A DNA stretch of 45,017 nt, taken from positions 1 to 45,017 of the forward strand of contig JANYAS010000065.1 in assembly GCA_025361205.1 (NCBI GenBank), given 5' to 3'. This document shows, one piece after another, positions 1-7,276 of the stretch. This DNA is from Holophagaceae bacterium (GTDB lineage Bacteria > Acidobacteriota > Holophagae > Holophagales > Holophagaceae). A program made the position numbers and the translations under genes. The notes under the pieces were generated by a model, which made no database searches, was not told the DNA's origin, and saw nothing but the letters and a program-made list of their open reading frames with translations. Positions within the stretch are counted from its first letter, which is position 1. Each line of letters begins with the position of its first letter.

Positions 1-1
1 C

Positions 2-1252
2 TTCGAGCTGGCCTTCACCGGCCCGCACAACGGTGACGAAGCCCGCATAACCGAAGCCACGCAGAAGATCGTGGCGGCCGCGGGCGCGATCTTCGGAGGT
101 TTCCCTTTCAAGCGGTACCTGTTCCTGTTCACCTTCTCGCCCGGGCTGCGGGGCGGACTGGAACACCGCGACTGCACCAGCCTCATCGCCGACAGCCACG
201 CCTTCGATAAGCCCGAGGGCTACGATGCGCTGTACCAGCTGGTGGCCCACGAATTCTTCCATGCCTGGAACGTGAAGCGCCTCCACGATCCGGCGCTGGG
301 TCCCTTTGACTACAGCCGCGAGAATCCCACGAAGATGCTCTGGTTCCACGAGGGGCTCACGTCCTACATGGAGCACGTGATTGTCCTGCGGGCGGGCGTG
401 GTGCCCTGGAGCCACACCTCCAGGGAACTGGCCCGCTGCTGGAGCGAGCAGGTCCAGCGTCCCGGCCGCCTGGAGCAAAGCCTTGAAGAATCCAGTTGGG
501 ACGCCTGGATCCGCCTCTACAAGCCCCACGAGTTCAGCCCCAACAGTTCCGTCAGCTACTACGACAAGGGCGAGATGGTCGCGTGGCTCATGGACGCCGC
601 GATCCGCGAAGGCAGCCGCGGCAAGGCAGGACTGGCGGAACTCTTCACCCTCCTCTGGACGCGGCATGGCGACCGGGGTGTGACCGACGCCGAGGTGCGC
701 CAGGCCTATCAGGAAGTGTCAGGGAAGGCTCCCGCGCCCTTCTGGAACGCCTACATCGCTGGCCGTGCTGAGCTGGATGCCGAACTGCTGCGGCAGGCCT
801 TCGGCCTGTCTATGGAGGCTCGCGCCCCGTGGGAAGGGCTCTCTCTGGATGAGGAGAACGACCCCACTGCCATGGCCCGGGCCCGGTCCTGGACCGGGCT
901 CGTCATGGCCGCCAACGGGGCCACCGTGCAGAACGTGCTCCCCGACAGCCCTGCGGCGGCCGCTGGCCTAAGCTTCGGCATGGAAATTCTGGCGGTGGAC
1001 GGCTGGCGCACACCGACGGCGGCCGATGTCCAGCGGCACCTCGCCCAGTCCGGGCCCGGAGGGCAAGCACTTGTGCTGGCGGCGGATCGCGGAAGAGTCT
1101 TCGAGGTTACGGTGCCGGTATTGGAAAGTCCTGAGCGCACCCATCGCCTGGTGCCAATGCCCGGGGCCGGGGTCGCGCAGCGGGTCGCCTTCGCGGCATC
1201 CTACGGACAGCCCTTTCCTTCCGCACCGGTGAAGCGGGGCACCCGCCGGTGA
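2..1252 (+). CDS. M61-family metallopeptidase with PDZ domain (5' truncated by window edge)
   Basis: The reading frame is open from base 2, so the gene starts upstream of the window. The zinc motif HEFFH lies at nt 248-262 and is followed by AWN. The third ligand is the Glu of WFHEGLTSY, near nt 350. This HExxH...E arrangement is that of the gluzincin M61 (glycyl aminopeptidase-like) family. A PDZ domain follows at about nt 890-1130, with the carboxylate-binding-loop and hydrophobic pattern around LVMAANGATV and SPAAAAGL. M61 proteins usually also carry an N-terminal beta domain, which would lie off the edge here. The stop overlaps the next start by 4 bases (GTGA), suggesting co-translation with the glycosyltransferase. 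Family assignment is strong; substrate and cell location cannot be judged without the N-terminus. Confidence 0.9.
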   Translation, partial: FELAFTGPHNGDEARITEATQKIVAAAGAIFGGFPFKRYLFLFTFSPGLRGGLEHRDCTSLIADSHAFDKPEGYDALYQLVAHEFFHAWNVKRLHDPALGPFDYSRENPTKMLWFHEGLTSYMEHVIVLRAGVVPWSHTSRELARCWSEQVQRPGRLEQSLEESSWDAWIRLYKPHEFSPNSSVSYYDKGEMVAWLMDAAIREGSRGKAGLAELFTLLWTRHGDRGVTDAEVRQAYQEVSGKAPAPFWNAYIAGRAELDAELLRQAFGLSMEARAPWEGLSLDEENDPTAMARARSWTGLVMAANGATVQNVLPDSPAAAAGLSFGMEILAVDGWRTPTAADVQRHLAQSGPGGQALVLAADRGRVFEVTVPVLESPERTHRLVPMPGAGVAQRVAFAASYGQPFPSAPVKRGTRR

Positions 1253-1920
1253 AGATCGCCGCCATCATTGCCGCCCACGACGAAGCGGACCACATCGCGC
1301 CCGTGTTGGAAGGGCTGAGGCCGTTTGGACTCCACCGGCTGCTGGTGGTGGACGACGGCTCCTCGGATGGCACCGGCACCGTGGCCACCGCTGCGGGCGC
1401 CGAAGTGCTCCGCATCGAGCCGGGTCAGGGTGGGGGCAAGGGCCAAGCCATGCGCGCGGGAATTGCGCACCTCCGGCCGGATGCCTTCGACTTCTACCTC
1501 TTCCTGGATGGGGATGGCCAGCACGATGCCGGCGATTTGCAGAGGTTCCTCGAACATCTGGAGGCCCATCCCGATACGGATTTCCTCATCGGCTCGCGTT
1601 TCCTGGACCGGGCCAAGATCCCGGCCAAGCGCTGGCGGACCAACGCGCTGGGGACTTGGACGCTGGGCCGAATCGCTGGCGTGACTTGGGAGGACAGCCA
1701 GAGTGGCTACCGAATGATCCGCAAGAAAGTGCTGGACCGCCTGGACCTGCGGTCCACCGGCTTCGCCATCGAAATGGAAATCGCCATGAAGGCCGCCGAC
1801 TGGAAACTGCGCTGGGCCCACATCCCCATCCAGGCCATCTACCGGCCGGGGCCGCTCAGGAGCCACTTTCGGGGAGTGCTGGACACTTGGCTCATTGCGT
1901 GGGAATCGCTGAAGTGTTGA
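1249..1920 (+). CDS. Family 2 glycosyltransferase (dolichyl-phosphate-mannose-synthase-like)
   Basis: This is a 223-residue GT-A fold enzyme of the GT2 family. The N-terminus reads KIAAIIAAHDEADHI, followed by the nucleotide-binding VVDDGSSDGT (near nt 1346-1375) and the metal-binding DGDGQHDAGD (near nt 1507-1536). The later SQSGYRMI and the STGFAIEMEI region are typical of polyprenyl-phosphate sugar synthases and of small stand-alone GT2 enzymes. There is no C-terminal membrane domain, so it is probably cytoplasmic or peripherally membrane-bound. It starts at GTG, sharing 4 bases with the M61 stop. The sugar donor and acceptor cannot be read from the sequence. Confidence 0.88.
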   Translation: MKIAAIIAAHDEADHIAPVLEGLRPFGLHRLLVVDDGSSDGTGTVATAAGAEVLRIEPGQGGGKGQAMRAGIAHLRPDAFDFYLFLDGDGQHDAGDLQRFLEHLEAHPDTDFLIGSRFLDRAKIPAKRWRTNALGTWTLGRIAGVTWEDSQSGYRMIRKKVLDRLDLRSTGFAIEMEIAMKAADWKLRWAHIPIQAIYRPGPLRSHFRGVLDTWLIAWESLKC

Positions 1921-1930
1921 GTGGCGGGGC

Positions 1931-2090
1931 TTGAAGTCTGGAGTCCGGAGGCACGGATCCCTGCGGCGCCGCGAGCGGCGCGCCAATGGTACAGTTCGGC
2001 GCCGACCCACATGAGCGGCCCAAAGGCAAACGCCGGCGCGGCCCGGGGGGCCGCCCAGAAAGCCGTACCTCCAGACTCCAGACTCCAGCC
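1931..2090 (+). repeat. Dispersed 160-bp inverted-array repeat element, copy 1
   Basis: The left end carries 7-bp units TTGAAGT, CTGGAGT and CCGGAGG (1931-1951). The right end carries the inverted units CCTCCAG, ACTCCAG and ACTCCAG (2068-2088). The interior matches copy 2 (24532-24703) over its whole length with scattered differences, including the shared block TTCGGCGCCGACCCA. Two internal hairpins are seen in both copies: GCGGCGCCGC near 1963, and GGCCC/GGGCC near 2040 with loop GGG here and AAA in copy 2. It fills the gap between the glycosyltransferase stop and the rnhB start. No protein is encoded. Confidence 0.8.
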
Positions 2091-2092
2091 TG

Positions 2093-2098
2093 TATGCT
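2093..2098 (+). promoter_or_regulatory. Putative -10 hexamer for rnhB (leaderless start?)
   Basis: TATGCT lies six bases before the rnhB ATG, and no Shine-Dalgarno sequence is visible between them. A transcript starting about 7 bases after this hexamer would begin at or next to the ATG. No convincing -35 is seen; that region falls in the right arm of the repeat element. Confidence 0.3.
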
Positions 2099-2104
2099 CT
2101 ATCC

Positions 2105-2926
2105 ATGATCAACCCCCTCGACTGGGACCTCGGTAACGTGCCACCGGGCGTGGCCTGGGGTGGTGTGGACGAGGCGGGACGGGGCGCCTGGGCTGGTCCG
2201 GTGGTGGCGGCCTGCGCGATACTGGATAACGAGACTGTCCGCAAGTGGGGCCACGTGCTGCGGGGCGTGCGGGACAGCAAACAGCTGAAGCCCGAACGGC
2301 GCGAAGCGCTGGCTGCCGAGCTGAAGGCCATCTTGCCTTCCTACGGGGTCGCGGAGGTTGATTCCCTGGCCATCGACCGGGAGAACATCCTCGAGGCCAC
2401 GATGATGGCCATGCGACAGTCCGTGGCGAATCTTGCCCTCCAGCCCCGGATCCTGTTTATCGACGGCAACCGCGGGCCGAGGACGGGCTTGCCTGAGCGC
2501 CTGGTGGTGGACGGCGACGCCCTCAGCTGCGCCATCGGGGCTGCCAGCATCCTGGCCAAGGCCCACCGGGACGCGCTGATGATCGGGATGGAGGAGCCGT
2601 ACCCAGGCTACGGCTTCGGCCAACACAAGGGCTATGGCACGGCCCTGCACCGGGTTCGGCTGCAGGAACTGGGCGTGAGTCCGGTCCACCGCATCAGCTA
2701 CGCGCCGGTGGCGGGCCTGCAGCGGGTCGACGCGGACCTGCGGGACGCTTTGCACCACAGCCTCGACCGCTGCACTACGGTAGTTGAACTTCAAGCCTGG
2801 GTGGTCTCAGACCTTCGTCCCGCCTACGGCGGGTTGAAGCTGGTCTGGGTCGAGACGCTGCGGCGGCGCTACGCGGATCGTTTGGCCCAGGTGGCGGTGG
2901 CGGACCTGGCCAAGGAATCCGAGTGA
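2105..2926 (+). CDS. rnhB: Ribonuclease HII with C-terminal extension
   Basis: Endonuclease that cuts the RNA strand of RNA-DNA hybrids and nicks at single ribonucleotides. The RNase HII core is clear: GVDEAGRGAWAGPVVAA carries the first catalytic acids (D and E), DSKQL follows, then FIDGNRGP, and ASILAKAHRD with the last Asp. The conserved YGFGQHKGYGT is also present. The core ends near residue 200 (HRISYAPVAGL). The remaining ~70 residues, rich in predicted helix (LRDALHHSLDR, VWVETLRRRYADRL), are not part of the usual ~200-residue enzyme. The ATG at 2105 is chosen because the family N-terminus starts just after it. The stop overlaps the next gene's GTG start by 4 bases. Confidence 0.95.
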   Translation: MINPLDWDLGNVPPGVAWGGVDEAGRGAWAGPVVAACAILDNETVRKWGHVLRGVRDSKQLKPERREALAAELKAILPSYGVAEVDSLAIDRENILEATMMAMRQSVANLALQPRILFIDGNRGPRTGLPERLVVDGDALSCAIGAASILAKAHRDALMIGMEEPYPGYGFGQHKGYGTALHRVRLQELGVSPVHRISYAPVAGLQRVDADLRDALHHSLDRCTTVVELQAWVVSDLRPAYGGLKLVWVETLRRRYADRLAQVAVADLAKESE

Positions 2927-3339
2927 CCGATGTGGCCCTGGCCCTGATTCGGCGCGGGGACCGCTGGTTCCTCCAGCGGCGCGATCCCGGCAACCCGGTG
3001 CTGCCGGGCCTTTGGGAGTTCCCAGGGGGAAAGTCCGAGGTCGGTGAAAGGCCCACGCAGACCCTGGAGAGAGAGCTTCTGGAAGAGGTGGGCCTGACCC
3101 TGCGGGCCGCGCATCCATGGCCTGCCCTCGAAGGAAACGTCCGCCTCCACCCTTTTCTCACGGAGGTGGAGGGAACTCCTCGCACGGGCCTGGCCTGGGG
3201 TTGGTTCACGGTGGAGGAGATGCTCCGGCTGGCCATCCCGCTGATGAATGACGCCCTGATAGCCCGTCTGGCGCAGGATTTCAGAGTTCAAGAACAGGAT
3301 GGACCCGCCGGTCCTGGCGGGCCCACCCGGCCGATCTGA
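2923..3339 (+). CDS. MutT-type Nudix hydrolase
   Basis: A 138-residue Nudix hydrolase with a complete Nudix box at residues ~32-54: GGKSEVGERP, then EREL, then LEEVG, fitting Gx5Ex7REUxEExGU. The N-terminal TDVALALIRRGDRWFLQRR and the WEFPGGK context resemble MutT, which hydrolyses 8-oxo-dGTP to keep oxidised guanine out of DNA. Translation probably starts at the GTG that overlaps the rnhB stop (GTGA). The last ~15 residues are Gly/Pro-rich and probably disordered. Pairing with rnhB, and the presence of mutY 6 kb away, fit a genome-maintenance role. Specificity for 8-oxo-dGTP is inferred, not proven. Confidence 0.88.
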   Translation: MTDVALALIRRGDRWFLQRRDPGNPVLPGLWEFPGGKSEVGERPTQTLERELLEEVGLTLRAAHPWPALEGNVRLHPFLTEVEGTPRTGLAWGWFTVEEMLRLAIPLMNDALIARLAQDFRVQEQDGPAGPGGPTRPI

Positions 3340-3369
3340 TAGGCTGAAGATTCCCAGGCCGGAGATGCC

Positions 3370-4650
3370 ATGTTGAGATTCCTCATTCGGTCCTTCCTTT
3401 GCGTCCTCGCCGCCACCGGGCTTTGCGCCCAGCAGACCGAGGTGGTACTCAGCGCCACGAGCAGTGCAAAGCTGGTGCTGGCCATGACCTCGCCCAAGCT
3501 TTCGGGTGTGGAAGCGGCCGCGGTCGGCACGGAGTTCACCGCAGTGCTCAAGCGGGACCTCGATGAAACCGGCGTCATCGCCATGCTGCAGGAGCGGCTT
3601 CCCGCTGACGAGTCGCCCGTGAAGGCCTGGAAAGAGGCCGGTGCTCAGTGGCTGCTCAACACTCGGCTGTCCAGGGCAGCCAATGGTGATCTGAAGCTGG
3701 AGGCGACCGCCCTGGACACCGCGGCAGAGAAGGGCGTGTTCACGCGCACCTACAACGCCAACAAGATCGTGCCCCTGCGCCACCTCGCCCACTATCTGGC
3801 GGATGACCTTGTGGGGCGCCTGACGGGCGAAAAGGGGGTGGCCTCCAGCCGGATCGTGTTCGTGCGCCAAGTGTCGCCCGGCGTGAAGGAGATCTTTCAG
3901 GTGGATCGTGATGGCGCAGGCCTGATGCAGCTCACCCGGCACGGCAGCCTAACCCTGTCACCCACCTTGGCATCGGATGGCCGTCTGGCCTATGTCACCT
4001 ACAAGGGGGGCGCTCCCGAGATCTGGGGCCAGCGGCGCAAGGATGGTCCCCACGAGAAGATCTACCCCACCAGCGGGGCGGGGGGCATGCTCTCCTCGCC
4101 GTCGTGGTCGCCGGACGGCAAACGCCTAGCCTTCGTGCAGGGTGATCGCCGCGGCAACAGTGACGTCATGGTGCTGGACCTCGCTGCAGGCCGGGCCCGG
4201 CGACTCACCGATGGTACGGGCATCAACACCGAGCCCAGCTGGAATCCCAACGGGACTCAGCTTGCCTTCACCTCGGACCGCGAAGGCGGCCCGCAGGTGT
4301 TCCTCATGCAGGACGACGGCTCCAACCTCCGCAAACTGACCTCAGAGGGCACCTACAACGCCAGCCCCACATGGAGCCCCAACGGCGCCATGGTGGCCTA
4401 CGTGTCCCGGTTCGAGGGCAAGTTTGATCTTTTCATTTACAAGTTGGGCGAAGGGAAGGCCTACCAGATCACCACGGGTGTCAGCACTTCAGAGTCGCCC
4501 GCCTGGTCCCCTGATGAGCGGCGCCTGGTCTTCACCAGCAATCGGTTCGGCTCTTCTCAGCTCTTCACGACTGACCTCTCGGGCCGCCAGATTGTGCGCC
4601 TGACTGAGCTTGCGGCCTGCCAGAGCCCCCGGTGGCTCCGAGGGCGCTGA
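3370..4650 (+). CDS. tolB: Tol-Pal system periplasmic beta-propeller protein TolB
   Basis: A periplasmic component of the Tol-Pal system, which couples inner-membrane energy to outer-membrane constriction and Pal positioning. Residues 1-20 form a signal peptide ending LCA before QQTEV. The N-terminal alpha/beta domain occupies roughly residues 25-150. A six-bladed propeller follows, with repeated blades such as SPSWSPDGKRLAFV, EPSWNPNGTQLAFTS, SPTWSPNGAMVAYVS and SPAWSPDERRLVFTS. The length of 426 residues is normal. The ATG at 3370 is preceded by CCGGAG (RBS). It is followed by pal and cpoB, the conserved gene order. No tolQ, tolR or tolA is in the window. Confidence 0.95.
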   Translation: MLRFLIRSFLCVLAATGLCAQQTEVVLSATSSAKLVLAMTSPKLSGVEAAAVGTEFTAVLKRDLDETGVIAMLQERLPADESPVKAWKEAGAQWLLNTRLSRAANGDLKLEATALDTAAEKGVFTRTYNANKIVPLRHLAHYLADDLVGRLTGEKGVASSRIVFVRQVSPGVKEIFQVDRDGAGLMQLTRHGSLTLSPTLASDGRLAYVTYKGGAPEIWGQRRKDGPHEKIYPTSGAGGMLSSPSWSPDGKRLAFVQGDRRGNSDVMVLDLAAGRARRLTDGTGINTEPSWNPNGTQLAFTSDREGGPQVFLMQDDGSNLRKLTSEGTYNASPTWSPNGAMVAYVSRFEGKFDLFIYKLGEGKAYQITTGVSTSESPAWSPDERRLVFTSNRFGSSQLFTTDLSGRQIVRLTELAACQSPRWLRGR

Positions 4651-4666
4651 AAAAAAATGACAATTT

Positions 4667-4693
4667 CCTGAGTAACCACCATCTATACTCAGG
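4667..4693 (+). promoter_or_regulatory. Dyad upstream of pal overlapping a -10-like TATACT
   Basis: CCTGAGTA (4667-4674) and TACTCAGG (4686-4693) form a perfect 8-bp inverted repeat with an 11-base spacer. TATACT (4684-4689) within it resembles a -10 element, and an A-run precedes it at 4651-4657. The pal RBS AAGGAG (4701-4706) follows. This could be an operator over a pal-specific promoter or an mRNA hairpin; there is no T-tract for termination. Confidence 0.45.
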
Positions 4694-4716
4694 CCTATCT
4701 AAGGAGAAACAACCCC

Positions 4717-5448
4717 ATGCGATACGGACTCTACCTCGTTCCCGCGGCCATTGTGCTCACCCTGGGCAGCCTGGCTTGCAAGCCGCCCAAGACTGCCGAG
4801 CAGATCAAGGCGGAAACGCAGGCGGCTTTCAACGAGGGCTACCAGGCCTTCAAGGACGGAAAGGGCCGCGAGACCAACCCTTACTCAGTCGCGAAGGAAG
4901 CCAAGGAAAACCCGCACAAGACCACCGGCTGGTTCGATGGTTGGGACAAGGCCAAGGCCGACAAGGCCGCTGCTGACCAGGCCGCCACCGAAAAGGCTGC
5001 TGCCGACGCCAAGGCCGCCGCTGACGCCAAGGATGCCGCTGACAAGGCCGCCGCCGAGGCAGCCGCCCGCAGTGCCGCCGAGGCCGAGAAGGCTGGTGCC
5101 TATAAGAAGGCTGCCGAGGCTGCCCTCAAGACCATCCACTTCGACTACGACAAGTCCGATATCAAGGAAGCCGATCGCGTCAGCCTTCAGGGCATCTCCG
5201 ACTTCATGAAGGCCTACCCTGCGGGCAAGCTCGAGATCGAAGGTCACTGCGATGAGCGCGGGACCAACGAATACAACCTCGCCCTTGGCAACAAGCGCGC
5301 CGCCGCTGCCCTGGCCTACCTGAAGACCCTGGGCGTCGATGAAGCCCGCTTCACCACCATCAGCTACGGCAAGGAAAAGCCCCTCTGCACCGAGGCGAAG
5401 GAAGGCTGCTGGAGCCAGAACCGCCGCGGCGAGTTCAAGCTCAAGTAG
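4717..5448 (+). CDS. pal: Peptidoglycan-associated lipoprotein Pal with Ala/Lys-rich linker
   Basis: An outer-membrane lipoprotein that binds peptidoglycan and TolB. The lipobox LGSLAC puts the lipidated Cys at residue 21. The C-terminal OmpA-like domain (about residues 138-243) has FDYDKSDI, the peptidoglycan-binding GHCDERGTNEYNLALGNKRA, and a final NRRGEF. Between these lies a helix-forming linker of about 60 residues (residues ~75-135) made almost only of Ala, Lys, Asp and Glu. It makes the protein 243 residues, longer than the usual ~170. The linker probably spaces the OmpA domain away from the membrane. The start is set by AAGGAG at 4701-4706, ten bases before ATG. A strong terminator follows. 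Confidence 0.95.
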   Translation: MRYGLYLVPAAIVLTLGSLACKPPKTAEQIKAETQAAFNEGYQAFKDGKGRETNPYSVAKEAKENPHKTTGWFDGWDKAKADKAAADQAATEKAAADAKAAADAKDAADKAAAEAAARSAAEAEKAGAYKKAAEAALKTIHFDYDKSDIKEADRVSLQGISDFMKAYPAGKLEIEGHCDERGTNEYNLALGNKRAAAALAYLKTLGVDEARFTTISYGKEKPLCTEAKEGCWSQNRRGEFKLK

Positions 5449-5468
5449 GACATTGCGACACAACGCGA

Positions 5469-5498
5469 AGCGGGGGCAGCTGCCCCCGCTTTTCGTTT
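5469..5498 (+). terminator. Rho-independent terminator after pal
   Basis: A perfect 22-base palindrome (5469-5490, core GCGGGGGCAGCTGCCCCCGC) is followed by TTTTCGTTT. It lies 20 bases after the pal stop and before cpoB, so cpoB probably has its own promoter. A TAAGAT hexamer at 5498-5503 could serve as its -10. Confidence 0.85.
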
Positions 5499-5524
5499 AA
5501 GATGGAAGCAGTCCCGGAGTGCCC

Positions 5525-6241
5525 ATGAGTCCTCGCACGATGATGCTTCCCGCCCTGGCCGCGCTGCTGGCCATTGGATGCAATTCCGAGGACCAGCTCC
5601 GCCGCGTAGAGCAGGAAGTCGGGGATCTCAAGCTGGAGGTCTTCAAGCTCCGCCAGCAGGTGGAAGACGGCAACAAACGGGCCCAGGTCGATCAGCAGGC
5701 CGCTGCCGAGGCCCGCGGTCAGGACCGCCGCTTCCAGGCCGATCTGCAGGACAGCCTGCGGCAGGTCCAGGACACCACCCGGGTGTTGAGCAACCGCCTC
5801 GGCAGCCTGCCAAGGGCCGGGAGCAGCCGGCCGGCGACCGAGGCCCAGGCTCCGGCCGCTTCCGCCGAGGATGAGCGCGCCTTCAATGCCGCCGTGGTGG
5901 ACTACAACCGGGGCAACTACCCACTGGCTGCCGAAGGGCTGGAGCTCTTCCTGAAAACCTATCCCCAGAGCGCAAAGCGCCCCGAGGCCCTGTTCTTCCT
6001 GGGCCTATGCCACTACAACCAGCTGGCCTTCGACAAGGCCCAGCCCGTCTTCGAACGCATCATCAAGGAACACGCGGCGTCTGCCCAGTTCCTGCCGGCC
6101 AAGCTGAAGCGGGCCCAGTGCCTGCTCAAGCAGGGCCTGAAGCCCGCGGCCGTCAAGGCCTTCCGGGAGCTGGTGGATGGATTTTCCGGCAGCGCCGAGG
6201 CTCGAACCGCCCAGCAGGAATTGAGCGACCTCGGGCTCTAG
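5525..6241 (+). CDS. cpoB: Cell division coordinator CpoB (YbgF) with TPR domain, probable lipoprotein
   Basis: A periplasmic Tol-associated protein that in model species coordinates peptidoglycan synthesis with outer-membrane constriction. The N-terminus has a hydrophobic segment ending LLAIGC, a plausible although not ideal lipobox. It is followed by a coiled coil (RRVEQEVGDLKLEVFKLRQQ) that would trimerise, a Pro/Ala linker, and three TPR-like repeats at about residues 120-238 (DYNRGNYPLAAEGLELFLK; FFLGLCHYNQLAFDKAQPVF; AQCLLKQGLKPAAVKAFREL). ATG at 5525 is preferred over GTG at 5519 because GGAG (5515-5518) is correctly spaced only for the ATG. The stop at 6241 is one base before the GHMP kinase GTG. 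Confidence 0.9.
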   Translation: MSPRTMMLPALAALLAIGCNSEDQLRRVEQEVGDLKLEVFKLRQQVEDGNKRAQVDQQAAAEARGQDRRFQADLQDSLRQVQDTTRVLSNRLGSLPRAGSSRPATEAQAPAASAEDERAFNAAVVDYNRGNYPLAAEGLELFLKTYPQSAKRPEALFFLGLCHYNQLAFDKAQPVFERIIKEHAASAQFLPAKLKRAQCLLKQGLKPAAVKAFRELVDGFSGSAEARTAQQELSDLGL

Positions 6242-6242
6242 G

Positions 6243-7223
6243 GTGGAAAAGGAGACCTGGCGAGTCCCTGTCCGCATCGACTTCGCGGGCGGGACCCTCG
6301 ATCTCTGGCCCATCTACGCCATGATGGGCGGCTGCCTCACCGTGAATGCCGCCGTGGATCTATGGATTGAAATCGAAGTCACGCGGGGCGGGCAGGGCTA
6401 TCGGATCAACAGCCGGGATCTGGAAATCAACCTCAGGTTCGAGTCCTGGCCCTCCGAGCCGCCCCGGGGGCTGTCCTGGGTCTGGCGCGTTCTGGACGCC
6501 TCGGGAGCGCCCCCGGCTTCGGTGGCCCTCCACAGTCCCGTGCCCCAGGGATCGGGCCTGGGCGTGTCCTCCTGCCTGGGGGTGGGCTTGCTTGGCGCGG
6601 CCCTGGGCGAAGAAGCCGGTGAAAGTCTCGCATCTAAAGTGCCGATGCTTCGGGACTTGGAAAGTATGGAGCTGCAAACCCCCACGGGCTGGCAGGACTA
6701 CTATCCGGCGGCCCTGGGCGGGGCCCTGGCCCTCCATTGGGATGGGCCCGGCCCGCGCTGGGAGCGACTGCAGCCCCATCCTGGCCTGCTGGCCGATCTG
6801 GTGGTGTTCTACACCGGCAAGCCCCACCACTCGGGGTTGACGAACTGGGAAGCCTACAAGCGCTTCATCGAGGGGGACAAGCAGACCCGAGGGGCCCTGC
6901 ATGACATCCGGGAGATCGCCCGGGACATGGCTCTGGCGCTGCCCTCCGACCCGGCCGCCGTGGCGGAGCTGCTGGAACGGGAGGGCAGGGCGCGGGTGAA
7001 GCTTTCTCCTGCCGTGGAGACCGACGCCATGCGGGCGGTCCGGGACCTCGGGCATCGGGAGGGCTGGTACGCCGGCATGAAGCCCTGCGGGGCGGGTGGT
7101 GGTGGCTGCTGCCTGCTGGTGGTGAAGGACGGGCGGCGCGAGGAGGCCGAAGCGGCCCTGCGCGATATGGGCTTGCCCCCGCTGGACCTGCAAATCACGC
7201 CGAAGGGCCTGCACAGGCTCTAG
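6243..7223 (+). CDS. GHMP-family sugar kinase
   Basis: A 326-residue GHMP-superfamily kinase. The N-terminus RVPVRIDFAGGTLDLWP matches the sugar-kinase entry motif of the HddA (D-glycero-D-manno-heptose 7-phosphate kinase) and fucokinase-like group. The ATP-binding motif is PVPQGSGLGVSS (nt ~6538-6573), and the C-terminal motif 3 is CGAGGGGCCLL (nt ~7087-7119). The exact sugar is not readable. The GTG start follows the cpoB stop by one base, so it is probably co-transcribed with cpoB. A link to lipopolysaccharide heptose supply would suit an envelope operon, but that is inference. It converges on the aldo/keto reductase. Confidence 0.82.
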   Translation: MEKETWRVPVRIDFAGGTLDLWPIYAMMGGCLTVNAAVDLWIEIEVTRGGQGYRINSRDLEINLRFESWPSEPPRGLSWVWRVLDASGAPPASVALHSPVPQGSGLGVSSCLGVGLLGAALGEEAGESLASKVPMLRDLESMELQTPTGWQDYYPAALGGALALHWDGPGPRWERLQPHPGLLADLVVFYTGKPHHSGLTNWEAYKRFIEGDKQTRGALHDIREIARDMALALPSDPAAVAELLEREGRARVKLSPAVETDAMRAVRDLGHREGWYAGMKPCGAGGGGCCLLVVKDGRREEAEAALRDMGLPPLDLQITPKGLHRL

Positions 7224-7226
7224 AAG

Positions 7227-7265
7227 CCACAGTGGGAAGGATAGGGAGCATCAACCCGACTGTGG
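7227..7265 (+). terminator. Inverted repeat between convergent genes, possible terminator
   Basis: CCACAGT (7227-7233) pairs with ACTGTGG (7259-7265), and inner GGG/CCC extends the stem. It lies in the 53-base gap between the GHMP kinase and aldo/keto reductase stops. There is no clear T-tract on either side, so intrinsic termination is uncertain. Confidence 0.3.
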
Positions 7266-7276
7266 GATCGGAACCT

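Noticed and set aside
1931..2090. Insertion sequence.
   Set aside because: There is no transposase frame in either copy and no flanking target duplication could be identified; the arrays are not simple IS ends.
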